In this document: one piece after another, positions 1 through 8,102 of the stretch | How the letters are laid out: every line of letters begins with the position of its first letter | Position numbering within the stretch: the stretch's first letter is position 1 | Origin: Chitinophagaceae bacterium | Lineage (GTDB): Bacteria > Bacteroidota > Bacteroidia > Chitinophagales > Chitinophagaceae | Assembly: GCA_947447265.1 (NCBI GenBank) | Contig: CANFKC010000004.1 | Coordinates: forward strand, 1-64,000 | Length of the DNA stretch: 64,000 nt | Direction: 5' to 3' | Notes under the pieces: model-generated | What the model saw: only the letters and a program-made list of their open reading frames with translations | What the model was told of the DNA's origin: nothing | Databases searched by the model: none | Position numbers and translations under genes: made by a program

Positions 1-258
1 AACCCAAGACCTGAATGGGCGCAATTCAATAGCGATGGGTGTTAGCCCATCGATAACGAAAAACGAACCAAAGCCCTGAAAGGGCGCAATTCAATAGCGA
101 TGGGTGTTAGCCCATCGATAGCGAAAAACAAACCAAAGCCCTGAATGGGCGCAATTCAATAGCGATGGGTGTTAGCCCATGGATAACGAAAAATGAACCC
201 AAGACCTGAGAGGGCGCAATTCAATAGCGATAGGTGTTAGCCCATCGACTTTAGCGAT
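1..258. repeat. Tandem hairpin array, 65-bp units (array A)
   Basis: Four units begin at 7, 72, 137 and 202, so the period is exactly 65 bp. Each unit has a short hairpin (agccctgaaagggc or a close variant), a constant linker with caattcaatag, and a longer hairpin with arms cgatggg / cccatcg. The last unit is degraded, and the array probably continues beyond the left edge. The whole unit is conserved, so there are no variable spacers as in CRISPR. Array B (7501-7990) has the same two-hairpin grammar with a 68-bp period. Confidence 0.9.
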
Positions 259-271
259 ACAACCCAACAAC

Positions 272-298
272 AAAAAGCCACGCACCAAAGGTGCGTGG
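272..298 (-). terminator. Rho-independent terminator of the lipocalin gene
   Basis: A 9-bp perfect stem, ccacgcacc (278-286) with ggtgcgtgg (290-298), has a 3-nt loop. On the minus strand it is followed by a run of T (272-276). It lies just downstream of the lipocalin stop codon. Confidence 0.8.
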
Positions 299-324
299 AC
301 CAATAACATCCTGTTCACTGTATT

Positions 325-843
325 TCACTCTCCCTTTTGTGGTGTCAACCTCAATTCCCTAAGGTCGAAGCCTTTGCCTTTGAGGCGCAGCAAAATTTTA
401 TCGTATACTGCACCATCCATTTTCGGGGTGCGGGAAAGTATCCACAAATAACGTTTGTTAGGGTTGCTTACAACCGCATAGCTATAATCATCCGCAAGGT
501 CTATAATCCAGTACTTCCCTTTGAAGGGCCAGAAGAACTGCACCTTCAGCTTTGCATTGCCTGATTCCGGCACCACGAAAGCCTTACCTTTTATGTATGC
601 CTCTTTACCATCTACACTCCCCTTATTGCACCTGTTTTCAACTGTCACATAGTCGCCTGTTAAGGTATATGTGGCTGTAGTGCAATGGCATTCCTTTTCA
701 AAACCTCTGGGGAAGGTGGCGATCTCATACCATTTACCGGAATATTTCTCAAGGTCAACATGGGGAACTGTTTGCAATTCCGATGGTGTGGCTGCTGTTA
801 CCATAAAATAAATTTTTAAAATTATTGACCAACCCGCTGTCAT
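325..843 (-). CDS. Lipocalin family protein (Blc-like)
   Basis: This 172-residue protein has the bacterial lipocalin (Blc) signature GKWYEIA at residues 36-42. The conserved later strands are YWIIDL (111-116), YAVVSNP (122-128) and YLWILSR (132-138). Bacterial lipocalins bind small hydrophobic ligands in the envelope and are often stress-induced. The N-terminus is a weak signal peptide without a clear lipobox, so the start is uncertain; Met14 (804) is an alternative. The gene begins 21 bp after the acidic-protein gene on the same strand, so the two are probably cotranscribed and end at the hairpin at 272-298. The ligand cannot be inferred. Confidence 0.85.
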   Translation of the reverse strand: MTAGWSIILKIYFMVTAATPSELQTVPHVDLEKYSGKWYEIATFPRGFEKECHCTTATYTLTGDYVTVENRCNKGSVDGKEAYIKGKAFVVPESGNAKLKVQFFWPFKGKYWIIDLADDYSYAVVSNPNKRYLWILSRTPKMDGAVYDKILLRLKGKGFDLRELRLTPQKGE

Positions 844-864
844 AAAGCTCTGAGTTTTGGTGAA

Positions 865-1200
865 TTATTCCTGCGTTTCGTCAAGGTTATTATGTTCATC
901 TCCGCCAAGGCTATAGCTATTATTTTCTTCATCTTCTTCGCCCACTAATTCATCTTCATCATCTAATTCTGCACCCGGAATGTCAAGATCATCCGTCATT
1001 TTACCGTTCGCAAAATTCAGCTCTTTCAGGCTGTCATCATCTTCAAGCACTAGTGGTGTTTTACTGTTTTTTACATCTTCCGGATCTATTTCCGGGTCAA
1101 CCTGCCCATTATTGTAAATATCTTCTGATGGCGGGTGCACAGGATAGCCCTCGAAATCATGCTCTTTACCGGTATACTTATCTGGTTTGCTCTGGCTCAT
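865..1200 (-). CDS. Small acidic hypothetical protein
   Basis: This 111-residue, very acidic protein has no signal peptide or membrane segment. The N-terminal half is rich in Pro, Asp and Lys (MSQSKPDKYTGKEHDFEGYP) and the C-terminal third is dominated by Asp and Glu, so it is probably largely disordered. I recognise no domain. It precedes the lipocalin gene by 21 bp in the same orientation. An ATG start and an uninterrupted frame with strong amino-acid bias support a real gene; the function is unknown. Confidence 0.6.
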   Translation of the reverse strand: MSQSKPDKYTGKEHDFEGYPVHPPSEDIYNNGQVDPEIDPEDVKNSKTPLVLEDDDSLKELNFANGKMTDDLDIPGAELDDEDELVGEEDEENNSYSLGGDEHNNLDETQE

Positions 1201-1471
1201 GGTGTGTAGTATTAAGTATTACAAAGTTTGCAAAACAGCGGCGTTAAACCATTACATAATAAGCACCGGGTGTTACATCATTTACAGGTTGCAACCTGCA
1301 TTTATACCAGATCCGTCGTTTACGCAACCTCCAAGTTTGATCGTAAATTAATAATAAATAAAAATATATTAAAATTAATCTCCCATTCACTAAACTAATT
1401 GGCAATTACAATATAATTTACACAAAATTATACAGCAAATTTTTACTGTATACCTAAACACTAAAAAAAAT

Positions 1472-3553
1472 ATGGCTATTAGAATTTATCCTTCCGTCGG
1501 GGTATCCCGGCTTGGAAACAGTACCGGGCAGTTTTGCTTGTCGCCAGATGCAATTGGCGGCCTGCCTTTTGAGGCCGATTCGAATGGCAATAAGCTTGGC
1601 CATATCGTGAACTTTAAAGATGTACATGGTGCCATAAGGCGCCAGGGGCAGCCATTTAAGGTATATGATAGTAACAACCAGGAAATAACCATTAATACGG
1701 CCAACGTCGCGTCTATTGAATGGACGGTGCACCTTGCTAACAAAAAAGCAGCCTGGTATGACTATAGCGAACTGAATGGCAACCTGCTATTCGGTGAGGA
1801 AAATAGTTATGCGAACAAGAATACGCCGTTGCGCAACCCGGATAAAACAACCTACCAGGACAGGCAGACGCTTATTGTTGACCCGGGATGGCGCACTATT
1901 TCCGGGGCAAACCAATCTATAGCTTTTGATGCTAACAATGTGCCTGACGGATATCCGGCTCAATTCCCGCCTGCTAAAGTTAAATATGGCCTGGCGGTAA
2001 CAACTCTGGGAGACCTGTTAACCGATAGTGACGGAAGATTGATTGTTTTAGGTGGCTTCGGTAATGCCGGTGGCGATATGCCGCTGGAAGGCTATGGCGG
2101 GGCAAGCACATGGCATGATGACATTTCCGACGGGCCGGTATATTGCAAAATTACGTACAATGACGGGAGCGTAGACAATGCACAGGCATGGGTGGTTGTA
2201 GGTTCGCCTGATTTTGCACCCGAAATTGTAAACATATCGGCACTAAGCGATACCATGTTTGATGTTGGTGTAAGGTGTTTCAACCTGGTTCCGGATATGT
2301 ATAAAAACGGTGCGTACGACCCATCATTCGTAGCCAATTATCAACGCGATATTTTCCCTATTATCAAAAGAATGTCGCAATATCAATGGGTTGCTAATGT
2401 GCAGCCTATGATGGCCATGACAGCCGCCTTCTTTGATTTTACTGATGCCTCAGAAGAGAACAGGGCAAACAGGGAAGCCTATTTCGCCTGCTTCAGGAAA
2501 CCTAATGGCATACATGACAGTTCATCTGACCAACCTTCACAAGACCTTTTCCAGAACCCATACCAACTCAATTTCCCTTTGATGCCGCTTAACTCCGGCA
2601 GCAATTCGGTGAGTAACGATGACATCGTGAAGTTCCTTGCGCTGAACACCACTCAGTACTTCCTTCTGAGCCAATGGGCAGATGGAAAGTTTGAGCATAA
2701 GCCAGATTCAAATCCATACCCGGTTAGCCCAATGGACACTGCGAGCATAGGCAATTGCGTTGGTCTGCCTATGTGCCCCGGCATTGAAGTAACCTGGAAT
2801 TTGCAGAACCAGGCAATTTATGCTGCACCATTTGTTATTGCAGATGAAAAAGGAGCCAACGGGTATAATGCTACCGGCCTGGACCCAAACAGGGATGAAT
2901 GTGAAGGCGGAGGCTGCCAGCCAGGCGACCTTACCAAGCGCATGGCTTGCCCTTGGCAGGCTGACTTCTTCCAGTGTACCATACAATACATCAACTTTAC
3001 CGACCCTACGGTAAACAAAGAAGACGGCCAGCCATTACTGCCAAACTATTATGCATATTGGTGGCCTCCACAAGCACCTTGGGATGTACTTACAGGTGAG
3101 TTTACTGCCGATGGGCAAATAGCTTCAGGAACAGGAACCGCAGCTGGCGCTATACCCGCTGGCCAGTCGCTGAACTATGCGCGCGGCATCAACCAATTCG
3201 CTCAAATGGTAGAGCATTGGTATGCACTTGCATTCATTCGTAACAGGAACCACAATAGGCCGTCAATGCCTTTCTTTACCGAAACAGAAAGGAATAACCA
3301 GCTATTTACCTGCGACGAAATACCGATGAGTACATTTAGCGGTAATGTGAACGATAATGAAACTACCCTTCCCGTATGGTACATACCTCAGGATAATCCC
3401 GGCGGCGCTCCGGCAGCCTTGCAGGCAATGGCAACAAACAGTGAAAGCGCAAGCAAAATGGTAGCGTTTTTAGAAGAGAGAGCATTTAAACCAATAAAAG
3501 TTGTAGCAAACAGCTTACCTAAACCCCGTTCTGGCACGAGATCAAGAAGATAA
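1472..3553 (+). CDS. LodA/GoxA family cysteine tryptophylquinone-dependent oxidase
   Basis: At 693 residues this matches the LodA/GoxA family, which oxidises primary amines of amino acids (lysine epsilon-oxidase, glycine oxidase and relatives), releasing ammonia and hydrogen peroxide. The N-terminus (IRIYPSVGVSRLGNS) and the block DLTKRMACPWQADF are family-typical. The cofactor is made from a Cys and a Trp of the protein. Trp495 in CPWQADF is the best candidate, with Cys429 or Cys435 (NCVGLPMCPG) as partner, 60-66 residues upstream, close to the spacing I recall for LodA. There is no classical signal peptide. The LodB-like flavoprotein gene follows after 11 bp, the usual operon. The substrate cannot be read from the sequence. 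Confidence 0.88.
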   Translation: MAIRIYPSVGVSRLGNSTGQFCLSPDAIGGLPFEADSNGNKLGHIVNFKDVHGAIRRQGQPFKVYDSNNQEITINTANVASIEWTVHLANKKAAWYDYSELNGNLLFGEENSYANKNTPLRNPDKTTYQDRQTLIVDPGWRTISGANQSIAFDANNVPDGYPAQFPPAKVKYGLAVTTLGDLLTDSDGRLIVLGGFGNAGGDMPLEGYGGASTWHDDISDGPVYCKITYNDGSVDNAQAWVVVGSPDFAPEIVNISALSDTMFDVGVRCFNLVPDMYKNGAYDPSFVANYQRDIFPIIKRMSQYQWVANVQPMMAMTAAFFDFTDASEENRANREAYFACFRKPNGIHDSSSDQPSQDLFQNPYQLNFPLMPLNSGSNSVSNDDIVKFLALNTTQYFLLSQWADGKFEHKPDSNPYPVSPMDTASIGNCVGLPMCPGIEVTWNLQNQAIYAAPFVIADEKGANGYNATGLDPNRDECEGGGCQPGDLTKRMACPWQADFFQCTIQYINFTDPTVNKEDGQPLLPNYYAYWWPPQAPWDVLTGEFTADGQIASGTGTAAGAIPAGQSLNYARGINQFAQMVEHWYALAFIRNRNHNRPSMPFFTETERNNQLFTCDEIPMSTFSGNVNDNETTLPVWYIPQDNPGGAPAALQAMATNSESASKMVAFLEERAFKPIKVVANSLPKPRSGTRSRR

Positions 3554-3564
3554 GCACCATACCA

Positions 3565-4668
3565 ATGAGCATAATAAAAACTGATGTACTTATAGCAGGT
3601 GGCGGCCCGGCTGGGGCTGCCGCCGCTATAAGTCTTTTAAATAATGGCTCCGTTGATGTTACTATAATTGAGCAATCTGCACTCGATAATAACCGTGTTG
3701 GCGAACATGTTTCGGCTGCCATCTTTGACCTTTTAAAGTATTTAAAAATTGAGACAGATGCATTCGGCGAGGATTGCTTCCTGCCCAATTATGGCAATAC
3801 TTCTTATTGGGGAATTGACCAGCCTATGCTGCGCGATTCTATACTCACCACAGAACGATCGAGCCACCAACTAGACCGCGAAAATTTTGACCTGACGTTA
3901 TTAAAACGCGTCAGTGACCTGGGTGGCCGCGTAATTCCGAGAACGAAGTGTGTTGCCTGCAATCAGCTTGACGATGGTTCATGGGAAATAAACGCACGGC
4001 ATTTAACAAACGACGACTTTACCATACATGCCCGTTACCTTGTAGATGCAACAGGCAGGCAAGCCAGTATTTGCCGGCAGTTGGCTATCCCATCAACAAA
4101 ACAAGATCAATTGGTTGCGGTGGGCACTTACCTTCATTTTAATGGCCAGACAATGCCCCAGGAAGTGACCATTGAAACAACAGAACTGGGCTGGTGGTAT
4201 TGCGCCAGGCTGAAAGACAACAGAATTTCCACCATGTTCTTCTCTGATGCTGATATCGTTTCAAAACACGAAATCAACAAAAGCGAAAAATGGGCGCAGT
4301 TACTGGCCAGCACGCGGCATATAAAGGAAAAAATACGCGGAGGACAATCCGTGGATACGAGCCCGTGGGTAAGAAACGCCTATTCTCAAATCACCGATAA
4401 TTCAAAAAGCAAGAATTTCATTGCAATCGGCGATGCCGCTGCGGCATTCGACCCCGTCTCATCAATGGGCATCGGATTTGCTATTACATCGGCATGTACT
4501 GGAGCAGCAATTATTTTGGCAGAATTAACGCAACATGAACCAAGCCGAATAGCAACCTACCAGTCCGACCTTGAAAGGAACTTTGGCAACTATCTTGTGA
4601 TGAGGAAGAACATTTACCAACAGGAAAAAAGATGGCCACAATCTGAATTCTGGGCAAGGCGGCAATAA
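3565..4668 (+). CDS. LodB/GoxB-like FAD-dependent maturation protein
   Basis: This 367-residue flavoprotein of the tryptophan-halogenase/geranylgeranyl-reductase-like superfamily has an N-terminal dinucleotide-binding motif GGGPAG (residues 12-17). A second FAD motif, GDAAAAFDPVSSMGIGFA, lies at about 289-306. In characterised systems the LodB partner is needed to form the cysteine tryptophylquinone in LodA. The gene lies 11 bp after the oxidase gene, and the pair ends at the hairpin at 4733-4764. The assignment as maturase rests mainly on this neighbourhood; the fold alone would only say FAD-dependent oxidoreductase. Confidence 0.85.
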   Translation: MSIIKTDVLIAGGGPAGAAAAISLLNNGSVDVTIIEQSALDNNRVGEHVSAAIFDLLKYLKIETDAFGEDCFLPNYGNTSYWGIDQPMLRDSILTTERSSHQLDRENFDLTLLKRVSDLGGRVIPRTKCVACNQLDDGSWEINARHLTNDDFTIHARYLVDATGRQASICRQLAIPSTKQDQLVAVGTYLHFNGQTMPQEVTIETTELGWWYCARLKDNRISTMFFSDADIVSKHEINKSEKWAQLLASTRHIKEKIRGGQSVDTSPWVRNAYSQITDNSKSKNFIAIGDAAAAFDPVSSMGIGFAITSACTGAAIILAELTQHEPSRIATYQSDLERNFGNYLVMRKNIYQQEKRWPQSEFWARRQ

Positions 4669-4732
4669 TAAAGATGCATTCTTTTACCGTGCTTCTATGC
4701 TGCAATTAAAAACAACTATTCACAATAAAAGC

Positions 4733-4764
4733 AAAAACCACGCACCAAATGATGCGTGGTTTTT
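4733..4764. terminator. Bidirectional terminator between lodB-like gene and rtcB
   Basis: A 12-bp perfect stem, aaaaaccacgca (4733-4744) with tgcgtggttttt (4753-4764), has an 8-nt loop. The T tracts on both strands suit termination of the two convergent genes. Confidence 0.85.
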
Positions 4765-4790
4765 CGTTAGTTAAAGCTAAACAGACTGCA

Positions 4791-6191
4791 CTATTCCTTG
4801 TTCATCCTTACAATTTTCGGGTGCAAAATACCCTCTACTTTTACAAGTTCAGTTTGTGCAGCCATTACCTGCTCAATGTTTTTGTAGGCGTATGGGTTTT
4901 CTTCCACACTTCCACCAATTAACTGAACTCCGGCGCCACTCAGCATCTGTTTAAGCCCGGATACTGTCATATTGTCTTTGGCTTTCTGGCGGCTCATAGC
5001 CCTGCCTGCACCATGTGCCGCTGAGTTAAGCGCCTGGCTGTTGCCCGTACCCGAAACCAGGTACGCAGCGTCAATCATATTACCGGGTATTATGCCCGGC
5101 TCACCTTTATGCGCGGGAGTTGCGCCTTTGCGGTGCACAATAGCTTCCGTGCCATCGGCCATTGTTTCCGCCCATGCAAAATTGTGGTGGTTTTCTACAA
5201 CCGCCAGTGCGGTAAGCGCAAGGCTATCAAGAAGCGCTTCATGAATAGTTTCATGGCAAGCTTTGGCATACCTGCCCGCAAGGTTCATGCTGAGCCAGTA
5301 CTCCTGCCCGGCTTCGGTATTCATGTCAAGCCATGCGAGTTGCTGTGCTTCGCGCGGCAACTTGCAGGTATCCATCGCAATTTTCGTGTAGTGCTGCGCT
5401 ATGTTGGCACCCAATCCCCGGCTACCTGAATGCGACAACAAAGCCACATACTTTTTAGCGGGCAAACCGAGGTAATTGTCCTCGAATAACTCCAGGCTGC
5501 AAAACTCCACAATGTGGTTACCACTGCCCGATGAACCCAGTTGTTTCGCGGCTTTCCCTTGCAATCGCTTCAGCAGTTCCGTACTTTTAAAATCGCTGCT
5601 GTCCATCACTTCATGCTCACGCCTGAAATCAGGATTGCTTTCCATCCCGAAGTGCGTATGCTCGCGCAATGCCAGCTTCATCTGGTGGCCGTTGCTCCTG
5701 AAAAAGCTATCGCTTTCATCACTAATAGAGAGTGCCATCCTGCATCCAATGTCAACGCCCACAGCAAAGGGTATAACCGCATTTCGAGTGGCAAGCACGC
5801 CACCCACGGGCAACCCATAACCCATGTGCGCATCTGGCATTAGCGCGCCCTGTAACGTAACTGGCAGACTCATAGCCAACTCCATTTGCTTTTTGGCTGA
5901 GCCTTCTATTTCCTTGCCACCATAAATTTTCAATGCACCTGTTTCCTCCAGTAGAGAGAAGGTCTGAAAGTTACATTCCACTTCCGTATCCATAAACGTA
6001 GCGGCAATTTTACCCGTAACAGGGTCATGAACATAATCTTCCGGTTTATCCCGAATGTTCTTCAGCAATTGCAATACTTCCTCACGCGTTTGGTGCTTGT
6101 AATGTTTGCCGGTAATGTTAAGTGCCAGGCTCCTTGCCTGGTCGTTGGTATAGCCTAGTTTACTAAGCTCTTTTAATTTTATTGTGCTCAT
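4791..6191 (-). CDS. rtcB: RtcB family RNA-splicing ligase
   Basis: This 466-residue protein is a full-length RtcB, the GTP- and Mn-dependent ligase that joins 2',3'-cyclic phosphate or 3'-phosphate RNA ends to 5'-hydroxyl ends. The sequence shows DAHMGYGLPVGGV (120-132), VGVDIGCRM with metal-binding Cys150, GSGNHIVEF with His225, SHSGSRGLG with His254, and ENHHNFAWAE (333-342). AAHGAGRAMSRQ holds His393, the expected guanylylated residue. No archease gene is nearby. An uncharacterised 248-residue gene lies 14 bp upstream on the same strand and is probably cotranscribed. Confidence 0.95.
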   Translation of the reverse strand: MSTIKLKELSKLGYTNDQARSLALNITGKHYKHQTREEVLQLLKNIRDKPEDYVHDPVTGKIAATFMDTEVECNFQTFSLLEETGALKIYGGKEIEGSAKKQMELAMSLPVTLQGALMPDAHMGYGLPVGGVLATRNAVIPFAVGVDIGCRMALSISDESDSFFRSNGHQMKLALREHTHFGMESNPDFRREHEVMDSSDFKSTELLKRLQGKAAKQLGSSGSGNHIVEFCSLELFEDNYLGLPAKKYVALLSHSGSRGLGANIAQHYTKIAMDTCKLPREAQQLAWLDMNTEAGQEYWLSMNLAGRYAKACHETIHEALLDSLALTALAVVENHHNFAWAETMADGTEAIVHRKGATPAHKGEPGIIPGNMIDAAYLVSGTGNSQALNSAAHGAGRAMSRQKAKDNMTVSGLKQMLSGAGVQLIGGSVEENPYAYKNIEQVMAAQTELVKVEGILHPKIVRMNKE

Positions 6192-6205
6192 TTGGTTTGT
6201 TTTGG

Positions 6206-6952
6206 TTATTCATTTTTTACTTCGTCCAGCATCGCTGTGAACGGCTTGTTTTTGAAGGGGTTTCTATATTTGGCTTTTTCGGGCATTTCCCTCTTCCAAT
6301 TATAAACAGAGCCATCCCTAACTTTGTATATGGCATTCCAGAGATTGGCCCTTCTGAGATAGTTGTCCAGCTCGCTTTCCATTTGCTTAAGGATGCCGTC
6401 TTCTTCTCTCACTTCGTAAATAATATTGGCCGTTACAATTAGCTTATACCGCCATGGCTCTGTAAATACATACTTTACCCGCTGCTGCCTAAATATGGTA
6501 TGCCAGTACTCGACACGCTGAAAGAGCTCGCGTTCTTTATCCGTAAACAACAGTTTAGGATCGTTCCATTCATACGCCTCAAATTCCTTTATAGACTGAT
6601 CGTGTATGCGATAAAGTTTTTGCCCATTCTTCTTACGGTGAAGTGGATCCCGGAATTGCTTATCCCTGCTATATTGTGCTGTATTTATTTTGTCGAGTAA
6701 ACATTGATAGAAGTCCACTTTATCTCCATATAAATCACTTTTATGCATTGCAAATGTTCGCTTCCAGTCTTTCTGAAAAGGCTCGTTTAGCGGTACCATT
6801 GGCAGGTTACGTTGTGCTTCATATAGCTCTTTAGATTGTTCGTATAGCCTCAGCAATTGTTTTTCTCTATCTTCTTTGAGAGCCCGCCTTTTTTGTCTTT
6901 TAGTTTTAAGGTTATATAAGGCAATAAGCTCCCTATCGGCATTGATAGCCAT
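6206..6952 (-). CDS. Hypothetical protein upstream of rtcB
   Basis: This 248-residue protein is highly charged, with a basic helical N-terminus (NLKTKRQKRRALKEDREKQL) and many aromatic residues in the C-terminal half. It has no signal peptide, membrane segment or recognised catalytic motif. It ends 14 bp before rtcB, so the two are very likely one transcript. A basic, Arg/Lys-rich protein cotranscribed with an RNA ligase could be an RNA-binding partner, but that is inference only. Confidence 0.75.
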   Translation of the reverse strand: MAINADRELIALYNLKTKRQKRRALKEDREKQLLRLYEQSKELYEAQRNLPMVPLNEPFQKDWKRTFAMHKSDLYGDKVDFYQCLLDKINTAQYSRDKQFRDPLHRKKNGQKLYRIHDQSIKEFEAYEWNDPKLLFTDKERELFQRVEYWHTIFRQQRVKYVFTEPWRYKLIVTANIIYEVREEDGILKQMESELDNYLRRANLWNAIYKVRDGSVYNWKREMPEKAKYRNPFKNKPFTAMLDEVKNE

Positions 6953-6993
6953 AAAATAAGGGTATTAATATACCAAACAGACATCTTCACTAT

Positions 6994-7058
6994 TGCGCCT
7001 CTTACACCTTGAGTACTATGCTAAATAATACTTGCGGCTTGGCGCCTTTGCGTGCAAC
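6994..7058. repeat. Dispersed ~60-bp repeat (copy 1)
   Basis: The segment tgcgcctcttacacc...gcggcttggcgcctttgcgtgcaac resembles 27327-27383 and 49304-49362. All three share a left block (gcctcttaaatcttg), a variable AT-rich middle and a right block (gcggctttgcgcctttgcgtg). The rest of 6953-7399 holds no gene that I can support. Confidence 0.6.
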
Positions 7059-7399
7059 ATTGTTACAATTGTAAAAGTCTGACTGGCATTAAATCATTCT
7101 GAATATTGTTGACATCATGATTCATCCTTACCATAAGGATATACCCGTGGCTGAGCCTGAGTGGCGTGGCAGATAGTATTTACAGGACATAGGTATGACC
7201 TACGTTCATTTCACCAACAAAAAAAGATAAGTAAAAAGAAATACTCCTGCCAGATCAGGCAATGAGCGCAAGGGGCGATATGTAGAAACAGTGTAGCATA
7301 AAAAAGTGCATTTAGAGGGTGCACAATAATTCTATCGCTGCAAAGGTAGGAAAAAGTTTGATGAAATATAAAAAAATGTGCGCAATGAAATTTACAAGC

Positions 7400-7432
7400 A
7401 GGTGTCCCACACCTCAAAGGTGTGGGAAACCT
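7400..7432. repeat. Flanking hairpin, left copy
   Basis: Arms aggtgtcccacacct (7400-7414) and aggtgtgggaaacct (7418-7432) pair with one mismatch around a CAA loop. The same element recurs at 8007-8039 with a perfect stem, both followed by tacgca. The two copies bracket array B as direct repeats. Confidence 0.85.
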
Positions 7433-7500
7433 ATACGCAGAAAAAAGCTGCCGACTGCGCTCTGAATCTGATTTGAAAAAATTTCATACCTCCGCACAAA

Positions 7501-7990
7501 AGCCCTGAAAGGGCGCTAATATAATAGCGATGGGTGATACCCCATCGACAAATAACAATCCACCAGAAAGCCCTGAAAGGGCGATAATATAACAGCGATG
7601 GGTGATAGCCCATCGACAAATAATATTCCGCACAAAAGCCCTGAAAGGGCGCTAACATAACAGCAATGGGTGATAGCCCATCGACAAATAATATTCCGCT
7701 CAAAAGCCCTGAAAGGGCGCTAATATAACAGCGATGGGTGATAGCCCATCGACAAATAACAATCCACCGGAGAGCCCTGAAAGGGCGCTAACACAATAGC
7801 GATGGGTGATAACCCATCGACAAATAATATTCCGCTCAAAAGCCCGGAAAGGGCGCTAACACAATAGCGATGGGTGATAACCCATCGACAAATAATATTC
7901 CGCACAAAAGCCCTGAAAGGGCATTAACATAATAGCGATGGGTGATAACCCATCGACAAATAATATTCCGCACAAAAGCCCTGAAAGGGC
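7501..7990. repeat. Tandem hairpin array, 68-bp units (array B)
   Basis: Eight copies of agccctgaaagggc (one reads agcccggaaa) begin at 7501, 7569, 7637, 7705, 7773, 7841, 7909 and 7977, exactly 68 bp apart; the last unit is partial. Each full unit also has the hairpin cgatgggtgat(a/g)(a/c)cccatcg. Two tail types occur, one with acaatccacc and one with atattccgc. Any open reading frames here only reflect the repeat, because 68 is not a multiple of three and the same bases appear in all frames. Confidence 0.95.
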
Positions 7991-8006
7991 AAAATACTTG
8001 ACGAGC

Positions 8007-8039
8007 AGGTGTCCCACACCTCAAAGGTGTGGGACACCT
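8007..8039. repeat. Flanking hairpin, right copy
   Basis: This is a perfect 15-bp stem, aggtgtcccacacct with aggtgtgggacacct, around a CAA loop. It is the direct-repeat counterpart of 7400-7432 on the other side of array B. Confidence 0.9.
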
Positions 8040-8049
8040 ATATACGCAC

Positions 8050-8080
8050 AAAAAAAAGCCTCGTATCAACGATACGAGGC
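8050..8080 (-). terminator. Terminator of the rpmF-plsX operon
   Basis: The stem gcctcgtatc (8058-8067) with gatacgaggc (8071-8080) has a 3-nt loop. On the minus strand it is followed by a run of T (8057-8050), 22 bp after the plsX stop codon. Confidence 0.9.
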
Positions 8081-8102
8081 TCAGCAATATTTCCATCAAA
8101 CA

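Noticed and set aside
7130-7200. Possible tRNA-like segment (gtggctgagcctgagtggcgtgg)
   Set aside because: I could not assemble a cloverleaf with an acceptor stem, anticodon loop and T-arm, so I do not call it.
1-8000. CRISPR arrays at 1-258 and 7501-7990
   Set aside because: The whole unit, not just a repeat part, is conserved, so there are no unique spacers. No cas genes are in the window.
7431-8099. Several overlapping minus-strand ORFs with the recurring peptide words LSMGYHPSLLY and PFRAF
   Set aside because: They are the 68-bp hairpin unit read in three frames; the unit length is not a multiple of three and the composition is not protein-like.
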